64,000 nucleotides of DNA from Ilyonectria destructans (taxonomy: Eukaryota; Ascomycota; Sordariomycetes; Hypocreales; Nectriaceae), in the NCBI GenBank assembly GCA_020740775.1, contig JAHEWK010000010.1, forward strand, positions 1,364,001 to 1,428,000, given 5' to 3'. Of this stretch, positions 52,366 to 63,400 are shown in pieces. Numbering within the stretch: the stretch's first letter is position 1; every line of letters starts with the position of its first letter. A program made the translations under genes and the position numbers. The notes under the pieces are model-generated. The model was not told the DNA's origin, searched no databases, and saw only the letters and a program-made list of their open reading frames with translations.

Positions 52366-53830
52366 TCATCTTCGCCGACGGAACCTGCTACCAAACCCTG
52401 GCCCTCCCTTGGATCCATTATTCTTCAACTTGAGCCGCTGGAAGTTTGCATGGGCCAGCTCATTGACCTTTCTTGCCGCCTTCTTCACCGGTCCTGGCTT
52501 GCTCGCGGCCTTCTTAGACTTTTTAGTCTTCTTTGCCTTGACATTCTCAAAGTCCGATCCATCCTCCTCGCCAGCCTCTCCCTGCGTCTCGGGGATCGGA
52601 TCCTCGTTCTCATCGCCGACCTCCTCGCCCTCTCCCATGTTTTCTGGGCGCCTCATTCGTATAGGCTTCATGTTGGAGCGCTTCGTTGTCCGCTTCTGTC
52701 CCTTCTTCTTGAATACCCTCAACGAATTTGAGTTTCCATCTCGGCCCATGACTCCCTCATCTAGGCTGTCGTACAGACCCTCATCGTCAAACCCACCAAG
52801 CGGAAGCTGTCTGACTTGACTATCCTCCTCCAACACGTCGTCCTTGGGTTGCGGTAGAGTCGGTGGCTTCGGTCTCGATATGCCATTTTCCTCATCCTCA
52901 ATTTCTCGTAGAGCATCTAGCTCGTCGTCCAGATGATCCTCCTCAACTTTTCGTAGACTAGCAACAATCTCACTCAGTCCTCTTACCATCGGCTTGCGTG
53001 GTAATCTCAACGGTGCTGGTGCATCAAACTCGCTATTCTCATCCGGAGCTGGGAGAGAATGACGTTTGAGAAAAGCGGGCGTGTCGAACTGAAGTTTTGA
53101 GACTGAGCTGGGTGTGACGGCGTCAAAGTTCCCGTCTCGATTCTTCTGTGGTGTCATGAAACTGTTCAACCTCTGCCGCTTGCTCGACGACATGGGCGTC
53201 CGGCCCAATCTGGCCGTCAACTCGTCGTCCATGGCGGCGGATCGCTTGCTTGGTGTTGCGTCGATTCTGCGTTGGGCACCCCCTTTTCTGGGAGAATCCC
53301 TTCTCGATGGTGTTCCCAACTCCTTTTCCACCAGCAAATCGAACAATCCCAGAACACGTCCATCGCGCTGGGGGGTCGGGCCAAGAGATGTCACGGAAGC
53401 TGGGCTGAAAAGCTTTCTTGAGATGGCCGGCGAATTCATCAGGCCCTCGTCATGGTCGACATTGCGGTTCTTGGAAGGAGTCTCGAATTGTTTGGTACGC
53501 TTGGTGGGTGTCTGGGCCAGGTGGATGTCGGACCTGCGTTTCCTGGGCTTGGGATCCTCTTTCGCGGACGGTGGTACCTTGCCAGAGAGGATATCGCGGA
53601 CCTTGTTGTACTGCTTGTACTTTTGGGCTGTTCATCGACGAGTCAGCGCAAGGCGTCTTGTGTGGAGTCTCTAGACCATGCCACCTACCGATTTCCGGGT
53701 TGGCCTTGATGTCTTCCCTTCCAGGCTTCTGGCCCTTGTGTGTCTTGGCCCAGTCGCTTTCCCACGACTTCAAGTCGGCGCGTAGTTGTTGTGATTGGGC
53801 GTCGTACTCGGCTTTGGTTGCGTCGTCCAT
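52366..53830 (-). CDS. sld2: DNA replication regulator Sld2
   Basis: Sld2/Drc1 is phosphorylated by CDK and bridges to Dpb11 to start replication. Exon 1 (53830-53689) encodes MDDATKAEYDAQSQQLRADL and KSWESDWAKTHKGQKPGRED. The 61-bp intron (53628-53688, GTAGGT to AACAG, branch GCTGAC) is followed by exon 2 (53627-52366), for about 467 aa. The N-terminal LKxWExxWAxxHxGxKPxRxDIKxNPEIAxKYKxYNKxRDIL pattern is diagnostic. Many SP/TP sites follow (QTPTKRTK, ETPSKNR, PATP-like and TPQR segments), consistent with CDK regulation. The basic tail NELAHANFQRLKLKNN, then FGSRFRRRR, is also typical of fungal Sld2. It is divergent from the RING gene, sharing the 53831-54307 promoter. Confidence 0.9.
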
Positions 53831-54307
53831 TGCGGTATGCGGTCAAGGGGGTCGACGGAGAGGTTATGGAGAGAATATGGAGAAGGACCAGGAAAAGGCA
53901 AAGTTTGGAAGTCGACGTCAAAAGAGGAGCTTCAATGACGGGGTTGTGGGATTGACATATGACAAGAGGGAGATTCGAGTGGGGAATGTCGCGATTTCAA
54001 CACGAAGAGCAGACTAAACAGTCGGACGCGGGAGCTTTGGACGCGTTAAGTGCAGGGTGTCTGCAGCGGGAACGTTATGGCGCTTGCAGGGGTGGCGCGG
54101 CACTCCCGCCACAGGTACGTACCGCTACGCCACTGGTCTTCAAAGACTCATCCAAAGGCCCCGCGTTCGACTGTTAAATCGTGTCTGCGACTGAAGCCCA
54201 GGCTTCAAGTCTTCCATCTTCCACCTCGTCTGCTCCTCATTCTTCTCCCCCCACTCTCGCGGTCGCAGCCCATGCATGCCACGTGCACAGCCGGCTGCGT
54301 CACGACC
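53831..54307. promoter_or_regulatory. bidirectional promoter of sld2 and RING gene
   Basis: The region between the divergent start codons. The last 120 bases before 54308 are C/T-rich and look like a leader. Confidence 0.5.
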
Positions 54308-55402
54308 ATGGACCCCGACCATTCCACCGACGATCTCCAGCGCCGAGTCCTCCAGAGCACCCTCGACGAGATCTCGACCCGACAAAAAGACTCGGCCGAT
54401 TGCTGCGTAATCTGCCTCGAGGCCGTCAGCGAAGCTTGCGAGGCCCTTCCGTGCCGTCACCACAACTTCGACTATCTCTGTCTCCTCAGCTGGCTCGAGC
54501 AATCGCCTAAGTGTCCCCTGTGCAAGGCGACTGTCGCCCAAGTCCGCCATGCCCTCGACGAGCCAGTCGCAAAAGTCTACGACGTTCCTCAGCCTGCGCC
54601 TAGCCCCTCTCCGCAAAATTCAAGAACATACACGTCTTCAAGGAACCACCCCCATAGGCCTCACTGGCGACGCCCTTACCGCGACCGACCTCACGACACC
54701 ACACACGAGGGCGTCTCTCGCGCAGTTACCCAGCGTCGCGATGTATACCGCCACAACCGCTACTCCAAGCATGTAGGCTCAAACCGAGTCTCCCGATACC
54801 GAGAATTGACTCCCGCGCTCTTTCACGCAGACGAGGAGCTAGTTTCACGCGCCCGGATGTGGATTCGCCGAGAACTACAAGTCTTTTCATTCCTCAGCAT
54901 AGACGAAGCGCCTTCCACGACGGCCCACCCCGAGGACACGAATGCAAGAACCGCCCAAGTGCGGAGAAGAGCCAACAGCGCCGAGTTTCTCCTCGAGTAC
55001 ATCATTGCCGTCTTAAAGTCTGTCGACATCATGGGGAGTGGGGGCCAGGCCGAAAATATGCTGGCGGATTTCCTAGGGAGAGATAACACACGATTATTTC
55101 TGCATGAGTTGCGCGCATGGCTGCGAAGCCCATACACCAAGCTTGAGGATTGGGATCGGGCAGTGCAGTACGACGATTCTGAGACCGCAAGGAGCAGCAG
55201 GCCCGAGATAGAAAGAGACGCAGCCACTGAGACAGGGTCTGTGGAGAGCGGACGTCATGACACACACTCTGGAGATCGCCAGAAGATAAAAGGAGATTTC
55301 TATCGTCCCAGAAATAGCCGGTCAGAGAGGGAGGGGCCTTCGTCTAGACATGAACCATATGGTCGGGGACGTAGAAGACTAGCGCGGGACAAACATGATT
55401 AA
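54308..55402 (+). CDS. RING-finger protein, probable E3 ubiquitin ligase
   Basis: A protein of about 364 aa starting MDPDHSTDDLQRRVLQSTLD. The RING lies near residues 33-75: CCVICLEAVSEACEALPC, RHHNFDYLCLLSWL, KCPLCKATV. The fifth ligand position appears to be Asp (NFD) instead of Cys or His, as in some RING domains. Downstream is an Arg/His-rich low-complexity stretch, then a conserved-looking helical part (ELTPALFHADEELVSRARMW, IRRELQVFSFL, NSAEFLLEYIIAVLKSVDIM, DFLGRDNTRLFLHELRAWLR, SPYTKLEDWDRAVQY). The tail is charged. The same frame is open from 54050, and an ATG at 54272 is an alternative start, but the sequence before 54308 looks non-coding. Substrates are unknown. Confidence 0.82.
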   Translation: MDPDHSTDDLQRRVLQSTLDEISTRQKDSADCCVICLEAVSEACEALPCRHHNFDYLCLLSWLEQSPKCPLCKATVAQVRHALDEPVAKVYDVPQPAPSPSPQNSRTYTSSRNHPHRPHWRRPYRDRPHDTTHEGVSRAVTQRRDVYRHNRYSKHVGSNRVSRYRELTPALFHADEELVSRARMWIRRELQVFSFLSIDEAPSTTAHPEDTNARTAQVRRRANSAEFLLEYIIAVLKSVDIMGSGGQAENMLADFLGRDNTRLFLHELRAWLRSPYTKLEDWDRAVQYDDSETARSSRPEIERDAATETGSVESGRHDTHSGDRQKIKGDFYRPRNSRSEREGPSSRHEPYGRGRRRLARDKHD

Positions 55403-55961
55403 CGACACTTAAAGAGTTGGAATATTAGAATTGGATTTTATAGAAATGATACCCGGAGAGCAATCTCCATAGACGACGGATACGCCAAATACAACAACAA
55501 TTAATTCATTCCCGTCTCCGCTAACCATGCCAGTTATTGTCAGCCGTATGGCCCCTGTCATGAGGGGGGATCGCCAACAGCAACTCCCACAAGACACCCT
55601 GGATTACGGAACGGACACCATCGTCAACAATCGGCGATTCCGGCATATTGAGTTCATCCGTGTCCGCACCTTCGCCGTCTGTGGGGCATCATGTGGAGTA
55701 TCGCCCGGACCCGGGACGGGGGTGATTTCTCAGCAACTTGCGGAGTTCCGCCCACTATCACGGGATGGCCTAGAACGGTGTCAATCGCCGCGTGTTGTTT
55801 GCCTTTAAATGAAGAATTTTCCTGGAGTCAATTCATGCTCAGAATTAACTCAAAGGTCGAAGAAACATCATTCCTTCTTTTGTTGCCCTGCTGTCACCGA
55901 TCGGCTACTCGCACCTAAAACTCTGCCAGACATCACCAACACACTCACCCACCCCTTCACA
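55403..55961. other. intergenic
   Basis: 3' flank of the RING gene and promoter of the FrnE-like gene. The frame upstream of 55962 is open from 55809 but has a poor coding character. Confidence 0.5.
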
Positions 55962-56645
55962 ATGGCCTCCCTCGCCATAACCGCCATCTCCGACCCCGTC
56001 TGCCCCTTCTGCTACCTCGGCCTCATACGCCTTAACCGCGCCATCGAGCTCTACCGCAAAACCGTGCCCGGCGCCTCCGCCACCCCCATCACCATCGCCT
56101 GGCACGCCTTCCAGCTGGACCCCGCCGCGCCACGCCGCGTCTCGCAGCCCCTGGCGGCCAAGATGGCATCCCGCTGGGGTGCGGACCGCGTGCCCGAGAT
56201 CCAGGGCAAGCTGCGGGACGCGGGCTTGCGCGGGGGCGTGCAGTTCAACTTCAACTCACGCATCGGCAACACGATTGAGGCGCATCGGCTGGCGGCGCTC
56301 GCGAGGCGGATGGATCCGCGCGGCGAGGAGGGCCTCCAGCACAAGGTCTCGCAGGAGACGATGCAGATGTACTTTGAAGGTGGCGGCGATATTACGAGCA
56401 CGGATGACCTCGTGGGTGCGGCGTCACGGGCGGGTATCGATGCGGAGGAGGCGAGGGCGTGGCTGGAGAGCGACCAAGGGCTCGAGGAGGTTCAGCTGGA
56501 GGTTGATGAGGCGGTCAGCATGGGCATCAGGGGAGTGCCGCGGTTTATTGTCAACGATAAATTTGTCGTCGAGGGGGCGGATGATGTAGGCGTATTTCTG
56601 GAGCAGCTTGTTCTTGCCAGCCAGGATGCATTGGGAGGGAATTAG
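55962..56645 (+). CDS. FrnE/DsbA-like thioredoxin-fold oxidoreductase
   Basis: A single-exon gene of 227 aa with a DSBA-like thioredoxin fold of the FrnE group. The N-terminal strand and active site read ITAISDPVCPFCYLGLIRLN, with a CPFC dithiol motif (Cys near residues 13 and 16). WHAFQLDP follows and the helical insert contains NTIEAHRLAALARR. The cis-proline loop is IRGVPRFIVNDKFVVEGA near the end. Such proteins act in thiol-disulphide exchange or as isomerases in polyketide-related chemistry; no signal peptide is present, so it is probably cytosolic. The ATG at 55962 is in good context (CACAATGGCC). Confidence 0.88.
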   Translation: MASLAITAISDPVCPFCYLGLIRLNRAIELYRKTVPGASATPITIAWHAFQLDPAAPRRVSQPLAAKMASRWGADRVPEIQGKLRDAGLRGGVQFNFNSRIGNTIEAHRLAALARRMDPRGEEGLQHKVSQETMQMYFEGGGDITSTDDLVGAASRAGIDAEEARAWLESDQGLEEVQLEVDEAVSMGIRGVPRFIVNDKFVVEGADDVGVFLEQLVLASQDALGGN

Positions 56646-56948
56646 AGGGATAGGGGTTGGTATAAGAGGGTGAGTTGACAAGACTTAGCGATATACATTA
56701 GAATTGTATGTAGAATTGGCGGTTTAGCTCAGTTGGTTTGGTTTTGGTTAATGAGAGAGTTCATTCGCTCATAACCCTCATTCTCTCCGTCGTATAACCA
56801 TCTCGTCGCATAACCATCTCGTCGCATAACCATCTCGTCGCCTAACCATCTCGTCGCCTAACCATCTCGTCGCCTAACCATCTCGTCGCATAACCATCTC
56901 GTCGCCGTTCAGGGGTATATCCTCACATCATTCATCCTCCTCAGCAAC
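56646..56948. other. intergenic between convergent genes
   Basis: The 3' ends of the FrnE-like and SPC34 genes face each other here. The spacer is largely occupied by the minisatellite at 56795-56906. Confidence 0.6.
56795..56906. repeat. 16-bp minisatellite, 7 copies
   Basis: Seven head-to-tail copies of TAACCATCTCGTCGCM, where M is A or C, total 112 bases in perfect 16-base register; the only variation is the last base. Such regularity implies recent slippage or expansion. Confidence 0.95.
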
Positions 56949-57768
56949 TCACATATTCATAAGCCCCCCCAAATCCTTCTCCATTGCCCTCAGCCTCGTC
57001 TGCAGCTCCCTCTTCTTCAGCTCCATCTGCCTCGCCTCCTCCTCCTCCCTCCTCAGGTCCTCCTCCGTCCACGTCCCAGCCTCCTCCTCTTCATCCTCCT
57101 CATCCTCCTCGTCTTCCATCCAATCCCGATTCATGCTCGCCAGCTGCTCCGCCTGCTCAGACACACGCGCTTCGTAGTATGCCATGGTGTTTTTCCCGTG
57201 CGCATACTTGCTCCGCAGCGCATTGATGCGTTCTCGTGCTCCCGGGAGCTCGTAGACCCCGCAGAGCTTCTCGGCGCCGCGCAGCAGCACGCTTACGTCC
57301 ACATCACCCTTGCGGTCCTGCTCTCCGCGGCGGAGCTGGTCGTGCATCTGGCCTCCTAGGACTGCGGACACAGCGGTGTGGCGCCGAGGGTTGTGCGGGG
57401 CGCCGGTGCGGGTAGGAGGGCCAGTTGTGACCTCTCCCGAGGCGACGTTGAAGACGGTTTGACGTCGGTGGGATGACTTCTTCTTCTCAGGCTCTGTAGG
57501 TTTCAGGGTCGTAGATGGTGGTGGGGGAGGAGGCACAGAGAAGAGAGCGCGCTCGTGGGGTTCGGTGTCGCGGATGAGGGAGGTGATGTCGTGGTTGGAG
57601 AGGAGGGCGTTCGTGAAGATTTTGGGTTGAGGGAAGCTATTGCGGCGCAAGTTAAGGTTAGCCAGGGAATATCTTCTTTAAAGCAACATCTTGAATTACA
57701 TACGGGAGGGAGTCAATCCCTTGGCATGAGAAGCCAATTTGCTCGAGGTGTGCTGAGATGAGAGACAT
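56949..57768 (-). CDS. spc34: DASH complex subunit Spc34
   Basis: Part of the DASH/Dam1 kinetochore ring that couples chromosomes to microtubules. Exon 1 (57768-57704) encodes MSLISAHLEQIGFSCQGIDS and LP. The 67-bp intron (57637-57703, GTATGT to CAATAG) is followed by exon 2 (57636-56949), for about 250 aa. The joined N-terminus continues FPQPKIFTNALLSNHDITSL then IRDTEPHERALFS, which is diagnostic of Spc34. A Pro-rich segment, a basic segment (KKKSSHRRQTVFNV) and a C-terminal coiled coil follow (RREEEEARQMELKKRELQ, TRLRAMEKDLGGLMNM) after an acidic run. Confidence 0.9.
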
Positions 57769-59339
57769 GGTGAGAGTTGGATTTGGCGGGGTCGCTCAGC
57801 GCGTCGTGGCACAACTGGCTTGGGGTTTGTTGATGACGTCGTCTAGCTGAATAGAGTATTGGAGTCTCTTTTTGCGGCTCTCAAAAGCCTGGAGATTGAA
57901 GTACCAGTTCAATCACCGAAAACTGGTTGTCGCAAGAGTCGGTGGTTGTGGGTGATGATTGTTGTGCTCGAGTGTCGATTCCAGCAACCAACCAAAACAA
58001 TCGACACGCGATCGCCAAGACGTTATCGATAAGCTGTGTAGCGGGGTCAGACCGCCACTTCCCCCAAGCAGATAACAAGCTCTTATCGGAAACTGACCTA
58101 CCCTAGACCATTAGCCTATATTTTGCATCACGTCATGTCATGCTACCGCGAGTCTCACCCGACCCGAAGACATCCCCATCAGCGCTAACTAACCTCCCAT
58201 CCATGGATACCCATGGTTCCTTCATGGCCCTCCCTAATCTCGAACAACACCTGAGAATCTCCCCTTCGCCCTAGCCCGCGCACAAACCACTTCCCCCTCT
58301 CTCTCCTCCCCGTATTGTGCTCTCATCCCCAATACCCACTTCCCGAAGCAGAAGGTGCTGCTGAAGCATGAGAGTGCACCCATCTATGCAACTATCATCA
58401 CGGCATCCAATATTCCATCCCACCTATACGCCTAGACTCGATAGTTTCCCCATCACAATACAAGCTATGCAACGTGGTCATTGCCGGATCCTTTCCCCGG
58501 CCTCCCTAATGCCAATGACGCACACGCACATGATGCATGTCTGTCATCCCCTTAGCCAGGTCACCCACCCCCATCCCACCCCCGTCCAACCCACCGGTGT
58601 CACCGCCTCACTTTTGGCAAACTACTGGACAATCGCCTGTGGGCCACAAAGCCTCAGTGGACCAGGTCATGCAACTTCTGTCGAACCGGGTACATTGTTG
58701 AAATCTCCTGGAATCAATTCCAGTCAGGTCTGGCCCAGCAGAACTGGACACGAGACCCAAGTCTATCCTAGTCTAAGCTTCAATCGACAGATCATCAACA
58801 ATCAAACCAAATACAACAACAATCAAAGTCCTTCAATGCATACTTTCCCCACTATGCGCATATTCCTGTGTCCTCCAACGATGCCATCGCTCGTAAAAGC
58901 ATCCGACTGACATATAAAGAAACGGTCTATAAGGTATCGAACGAAAATGCAGGGTCGGCGGTTATCCAATTGTTGCCTGTGCCCCTGATGCTGTGCCCTC
59001 CGTCTATGCAAATGCCAAACATCAATCTCCCAAATCAAATGCTCATTCTCATCCGGCTGGCCCGTCAATGTCCTCGTCAGGGGCGAGTGTCAATGCCGGA
59101 CCAGGCCCGCAATGCCACGGATCATCGTCAGATCCCTTGAAGCGTGATTGACCAGTCGAATAGCCCGGTAAAGGCAGCGTCGGGCTCGTAGGTTTTTCAG
59201 GTAAAACGTCATCATCATCAGAGGGACCCCGGGTCTCCTCTCATTCTCGTAATTTAGTCATTATTCATGTCTGTCGCGGCTCGTGGACAGCGTATCCGGG
59301 TCGTCTAGCCTCGCGGCCGACCTTGGCATCATTTCGGCT
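57769..59339. other. intergenic
   Basis: About 1.6 kb. The left part is the SPC34 promoter. The middle is C-rich, then A+C-rich, with no gene. The right part is the 3' region of the acidic protein gene. Confidence 0.5.
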
Positions 59340-60431
59340 TCAACTCGAGTCCATCTCCATGATTTCCATATCCCAGTAAGGCAATTCACGAGCCAGATCT
59401 CGTCCCGCAAGAAACTCGTCCTCGCTCGAGTCGGGCTCGTCGAGCTCCTCGATTCGAGCGGGGGGCGGGTCATGGAACAGGAGGCTAGTGCGTTGCATCT
59501 TTCTTCGCAAGCGGCGGGCGCTAGACCCGACATCGTTGACGTCCAATGCTTCGCCATCGTCGTCAGAATCGCTCAGCTCGCTGTGAGTGCGCTTTCCGAA
59601 GCTGCTTCCCATGCTCATCCGACGGAACTTCCTGAGCTGCTCCCGGCGCCTAAGGAAGGCCTCCTCGTCAAAGTCGTAGTCAGCATCGCCTCCAACAACT
59701 TCGTTGTCTGAGGTCTCGTTGCTGCAGTTGAGGTTTTTAAGATCCTGCATCATGTCCTTGTCGAGTTCCTTGGGCACTTCTTTGTGCCTTGATCTGGACC
59801 GGCTGCAATTCGACTCAATTTCGGTAGGTTGCAAGATATCGAGGCCTTCACATTCGCTGTCCATGGGATCAACGTCTTCGAGAGTGAAGTTGCAGATGAC
59901 CGTTGTTGTGGCGGCAGTCAAGTGAGAGGTCTCAGCCTCGTCAGATACATCAGAGTCATCTTCTGAGTCCTCAGAGTCGTCGGAGTCGTCGGAGTCTTCG
60001 GAGCTTTCCGAGTCTGCCATCTCGTCTTCGGAATCAACAATGTCCGGTACCAGACCCGGTCCTGGAGCGTCGGGCACGCTGCCGATGCTTGCACTCTCCG
60101 AGGAGTCGTCATCAGAGTCGTCGAGGTCGTCAGACGAGGACGACGAGGAGCGAGGGCTCAATTGCTCAGGGCCGAGGGTGGGCTGGTAGCTGAACTGGTG
60201 ACCATTTCCGACGGGTTTAATATTAGGGTCCTCGTTGAGTGGCTTGAAAATGTCACGAAAGTCGGGCTGGCGGCGAGGCTTGAGACTGTGCTTGCGAGAG
60301 GCGGGCGGCGAGGTGGTGGGGGTTTCGGGTGGCGAGGTTGGGTCGGCGGTGAGATGCTGATCTTGCTGGGCCTGGGCATGATGGAGGTCTGGCGTCGACG
60401 GCCGACGCCGTAAAGTTCTACTCCTAGGCAT
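59340..60431 (-). CDS. acidic, disordered protein of unknown function
   Basis: A single-exon frame of 363 aa starting MPRSRTLRRRPSTPDLHHAQ. Most of it is low complexity: Ser/Asp/Glu runs (SSSSSSDDLDDSDDDSSES, EDSDDSDDSEDSEDDSD) that look like CK2-site clusters. The C-terminal third seems more conserved in character: DFDEEAFLRRREQLRKFRRM, SSARRLRRKMQRTSLLF and LDEPDSSEDEFLAG. This suggests a nuclear or nucleolar protein, but I recognise no family. Length and the absence of stops on a GC-balanced strand support it being coding. Confidence 0.7.
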   Translation of the reverse strand: MPRSRTLRRRPSTPDLHHAQAQQDQHLTADPTSPPETPTTSPPASRKHSLKPRRQPDFRDIFKPLNEDPNIKPVGNGHQFSYQPTLGPEQLSPRSSSSSSDDLDDSDDDSSESASIGSVPDAPGPGLVPDIVDSEDEMADSESSEDSDDSDDSEDSEDDSDVSDEAETSHLTAATTTVICNFTLEDVDPMDSECEGLDILQPTEIESNCSRSRSRHKEVPKELDKDMMQDLKNLNCSNETSDNEVVGGDADYDFDEEAFLRRREQLRKFRRMSMGSSFGKRTHSELSDSDDDGEALDVNDVGSSARRLRRKMQRTSLLFHDPPPARIEELDEPDSSEDEFLAGRDLARELPYWDMEIMEMDSS

Positions 60432-63400
60432 AGTGGAGGTAATGCTTGTCGTGCTGTTTATATTTTACCCGTCGAGAGTGAAACAACAAAAAACGTATAT
60501 ATCGTGGGAACTCCCGGTGGTGGTCCTGGATGGTTCCGGCCAAGTATCGGAGTCGTAGGTCAAGGGCGGGCGGCTTAGACAAGACAAAGACGGGAGCGGG
60601 ATCTTATCAATCGAGCTCCTATGGTTGGCGTGGGTGTGGGGTAATGGAGGGAGGATCAACCAGCGGTAGGTAAGTACAGAGGGTACAGAGGGTACAGAGG
60701 GCCGCGGTGAGGGCGAAGGGTCGGCGGATTGCGAGGTACTGGGCAGTACAGTACCACGAGTAGAGAAGGGGAAGAGGAGAGGGAGACACAAAAAGCCGAT
60801 CGAAAAAAAAATCGGTGCAGTTTTCGGTGCAGCCGTTAGGTTGCTGCTGGTTGCTGCTGGCTACTGCGGTTCTGCTAGGATTCTGCGCGGGGCTGCCAGC
60901 AGAGCATCGCAGGATGCAACGCACCCAGGTAGGAGGGGAGGGTGATTGGGTCTTGGGCGAGTCTGGGTCCTCTGCTGGGTCCCTTGGGTCCTTTGGGTCT
61001 TCTGGGTCGGGCGGCTTTGGCTCTGGTGTCAGGGCTGGACTGGGCCAAAGGCAGGCGGCCGGCTTGGGCTTGGGCTGGGCTGGACGAGCGCCGAGCGGGC
61101 GGAGGAGGGGGCGCGGAAAAGAAACGGGGGACCCAGAAAAAAAGGTGGAGGGTGTGAGGGATGGAGGAGGGATGGCGGAGGGAGGAAGGGATGAGGGAGG
61201 CTTTTTGGCGTGCAACGTCAGCTTCCTTTCAGCTTTCGATTGCGGCAACGGCCTAAGCTGCGATGGGGGGGTGAGACGGCGAGTTGCAACAGCAGTGAGA
61301 GCGTCAATGGCGGTCGTGGCGGCTGTTGCAGCGTTGGTGATGCGTTGCTGTTGCGCGGGTGTTACTGTAGTGGTAGTGGTGATAGTCAGGGAGTCAAGCC
61401 CCAAAGAAGGAACCTCCAGCACGGAGAGGATGATATGCGACGGGTGTTTGGGATCATGATAATGTGTCTCGTGGCTGAGAGACGTCGATTGCTGCGCGGA
61501 CGCTTGGCGGGGAACCAGGGAGCCCGACAAAAAAAAGGCTGAGGATGAGCTTCTTAGTTGCGGATCGGCTTTTGCTTTTCGTGGCTCGTGGCTCGTGGCT
61601 CGTGGCTCACTCGCTTGTTGCTGCTGCAGCTGTTGCCGTTATTCGGTGGTTGGCGGGAATTCCCCTTCTACAACCCAACGGGACGCTGATCTCGTCGTCG
61701 TCGGGGAAGTGGGGGACGGGGATTGGACGTCGGTTCCGTATCGTTGTCGTCGTTCACTTGAGAGGGGATCAAGTGAAGATGACAAGAGAAGAGAGAACGA
61801 GGAGAGGATGGAGGGAGGAAAAAAAGTTGTGACGAAGTGGAGGAGGCGAGATGGTGTACCTACCCAGGCAGGCACGGCGATTGAGAAAGGTAGGAGGGAG
61901 GGATGGTGGCTGATAGGTGCAGCAGTAGTAGGCCCGCACAGCTCAACGGGCAGCAAGGACCGGTACGGCACGGTACGATAGAGAGAAGAGTACTGGAGTA
62001 CTAGAGCACTGTATGTAGGCGGGCGCCTCAGCTAAGGTCTGGGATGCGATGCGATGGTACGGTATTAGCGCGACCTCTGTGATAACGACCGACCGACAAA
62101 GGCGGAAGGAAAGGCAAACGGCCAGGGTGAAGTTCACACTAAGCGAAGCGTTTAGTTATGGCTTTATGCCACTCTCCTTCTGTCAAAGGGCCAAAGTCTC
62201 ACACTCTGGCGGCCTGGTCCTGGTCCTGGCGGGGGGGCACTTGACGGCGCCGAGTCCGCACTGCTTGCTCTGGTCACTGGAACGCGACAGCGCTGTAAGG
62301 AGAAGCAAGGAGAGGCCCTGTCTCTGGCGGACAGCACGGTTCTGATTCTGGCTCTGGTCTAGCCAATGCCGGGTCCAAAAAGACGACGACGGGGACACGA
62401 GCAGTGTGTCTCTGACTGTCTGCGGGTGCCTCTGCGGAGGGTAGCGCCGGGGCCGGGGCCGGTCTTCGGGTCCAGCAGGGGGGCGAGGGGACGCCGCTGG
62501 GTGGAGACTGTGGGTTGGTGGTTTTCGGCGGGCTCGTTGCAGTGCAGAAGCAAGAAGCAAATAAATAAATAAATAAAAAGTGCTCCTGTGAGACAAGATG
62601 CACGCTGAGACGGACGTGGGGAGAGAGACACAGCAGCTGAGCTGAGGAGAGACTAGGGGGGGTTGGAGCTTGGGCTATCTTCTTGGCCTGAGACAGAAAT
62701 GGTCAATCGGGGAAAGTCGACAGTGACCCCCACGGCTAGGAACTGAAGATGCTTCCGATGTCTCGGGTCGGCAATTTTTCGGTGGACAGGTGAGATGAGA
62801 GAGGGGGGGAACTTGACTCGGGAGTTTGAGGGTGACGAGTCTGTGTCTGTCTGGAGGACGGGGATGGTCTGTCTAAGGTACAGTAGCTAAAGGTGCGTGG
62901 TGTTGTGGGTGTGGGTGGGTGTTTTGTGTGTTGCAATCTTGTGGGAAGACGCAACGGCGGGTGAGAAATGAGGTAAGATGAGATGAGACTAGTAGATCTC
63001 GGTCTCGGTCGCAAATCTAAGATAGAAAGATAAAGAAAAGCAGTCCTAGTCCTATACTGACTGACTGACTGAGCTGAGCCGCGGCTAAAAGGGCAAGCCT
63101 GAGCAACCCTTGGAAACCTGTTAGTCTGATTCTCCGCAAACTACCTAAGAAGCACGAAAACAAAAAGTCCTCCGCAGTAGGTGGCAACAGCTCCGCCATT
63201 TATAGTCGGGCCCCGTCCAGTTTACGTTACTCAACGTCTCTCTCTCTCCATCTCAGCCTGACCGCACTCGCCGTGAAGTGCAAGACTAATTATGGACCGG
63301 CCCGCTCCCATCCCCAACCGACTCCCCACGGCCGCGGCTCTCGATTGTCCACGTCGATGTCTTTGTGTCCGCCTGTCTCACCTGGCTGGGCCTGTCTCAC

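Noticed and set aside
56718..56745. GGCGGTTTAGCTCAGTTGGT, like the 5' part of a tRNA
   Set aside because: No anticodon arm, T-arm or acceptor partner follows.
60619..61530. 303-codon minus-strand open frame with an opposite-strand frame of similar length
   Set aside because: Pro/Thr/Ser low-complexity translation of G-rich repeats, with open frames on both strands; no family features.
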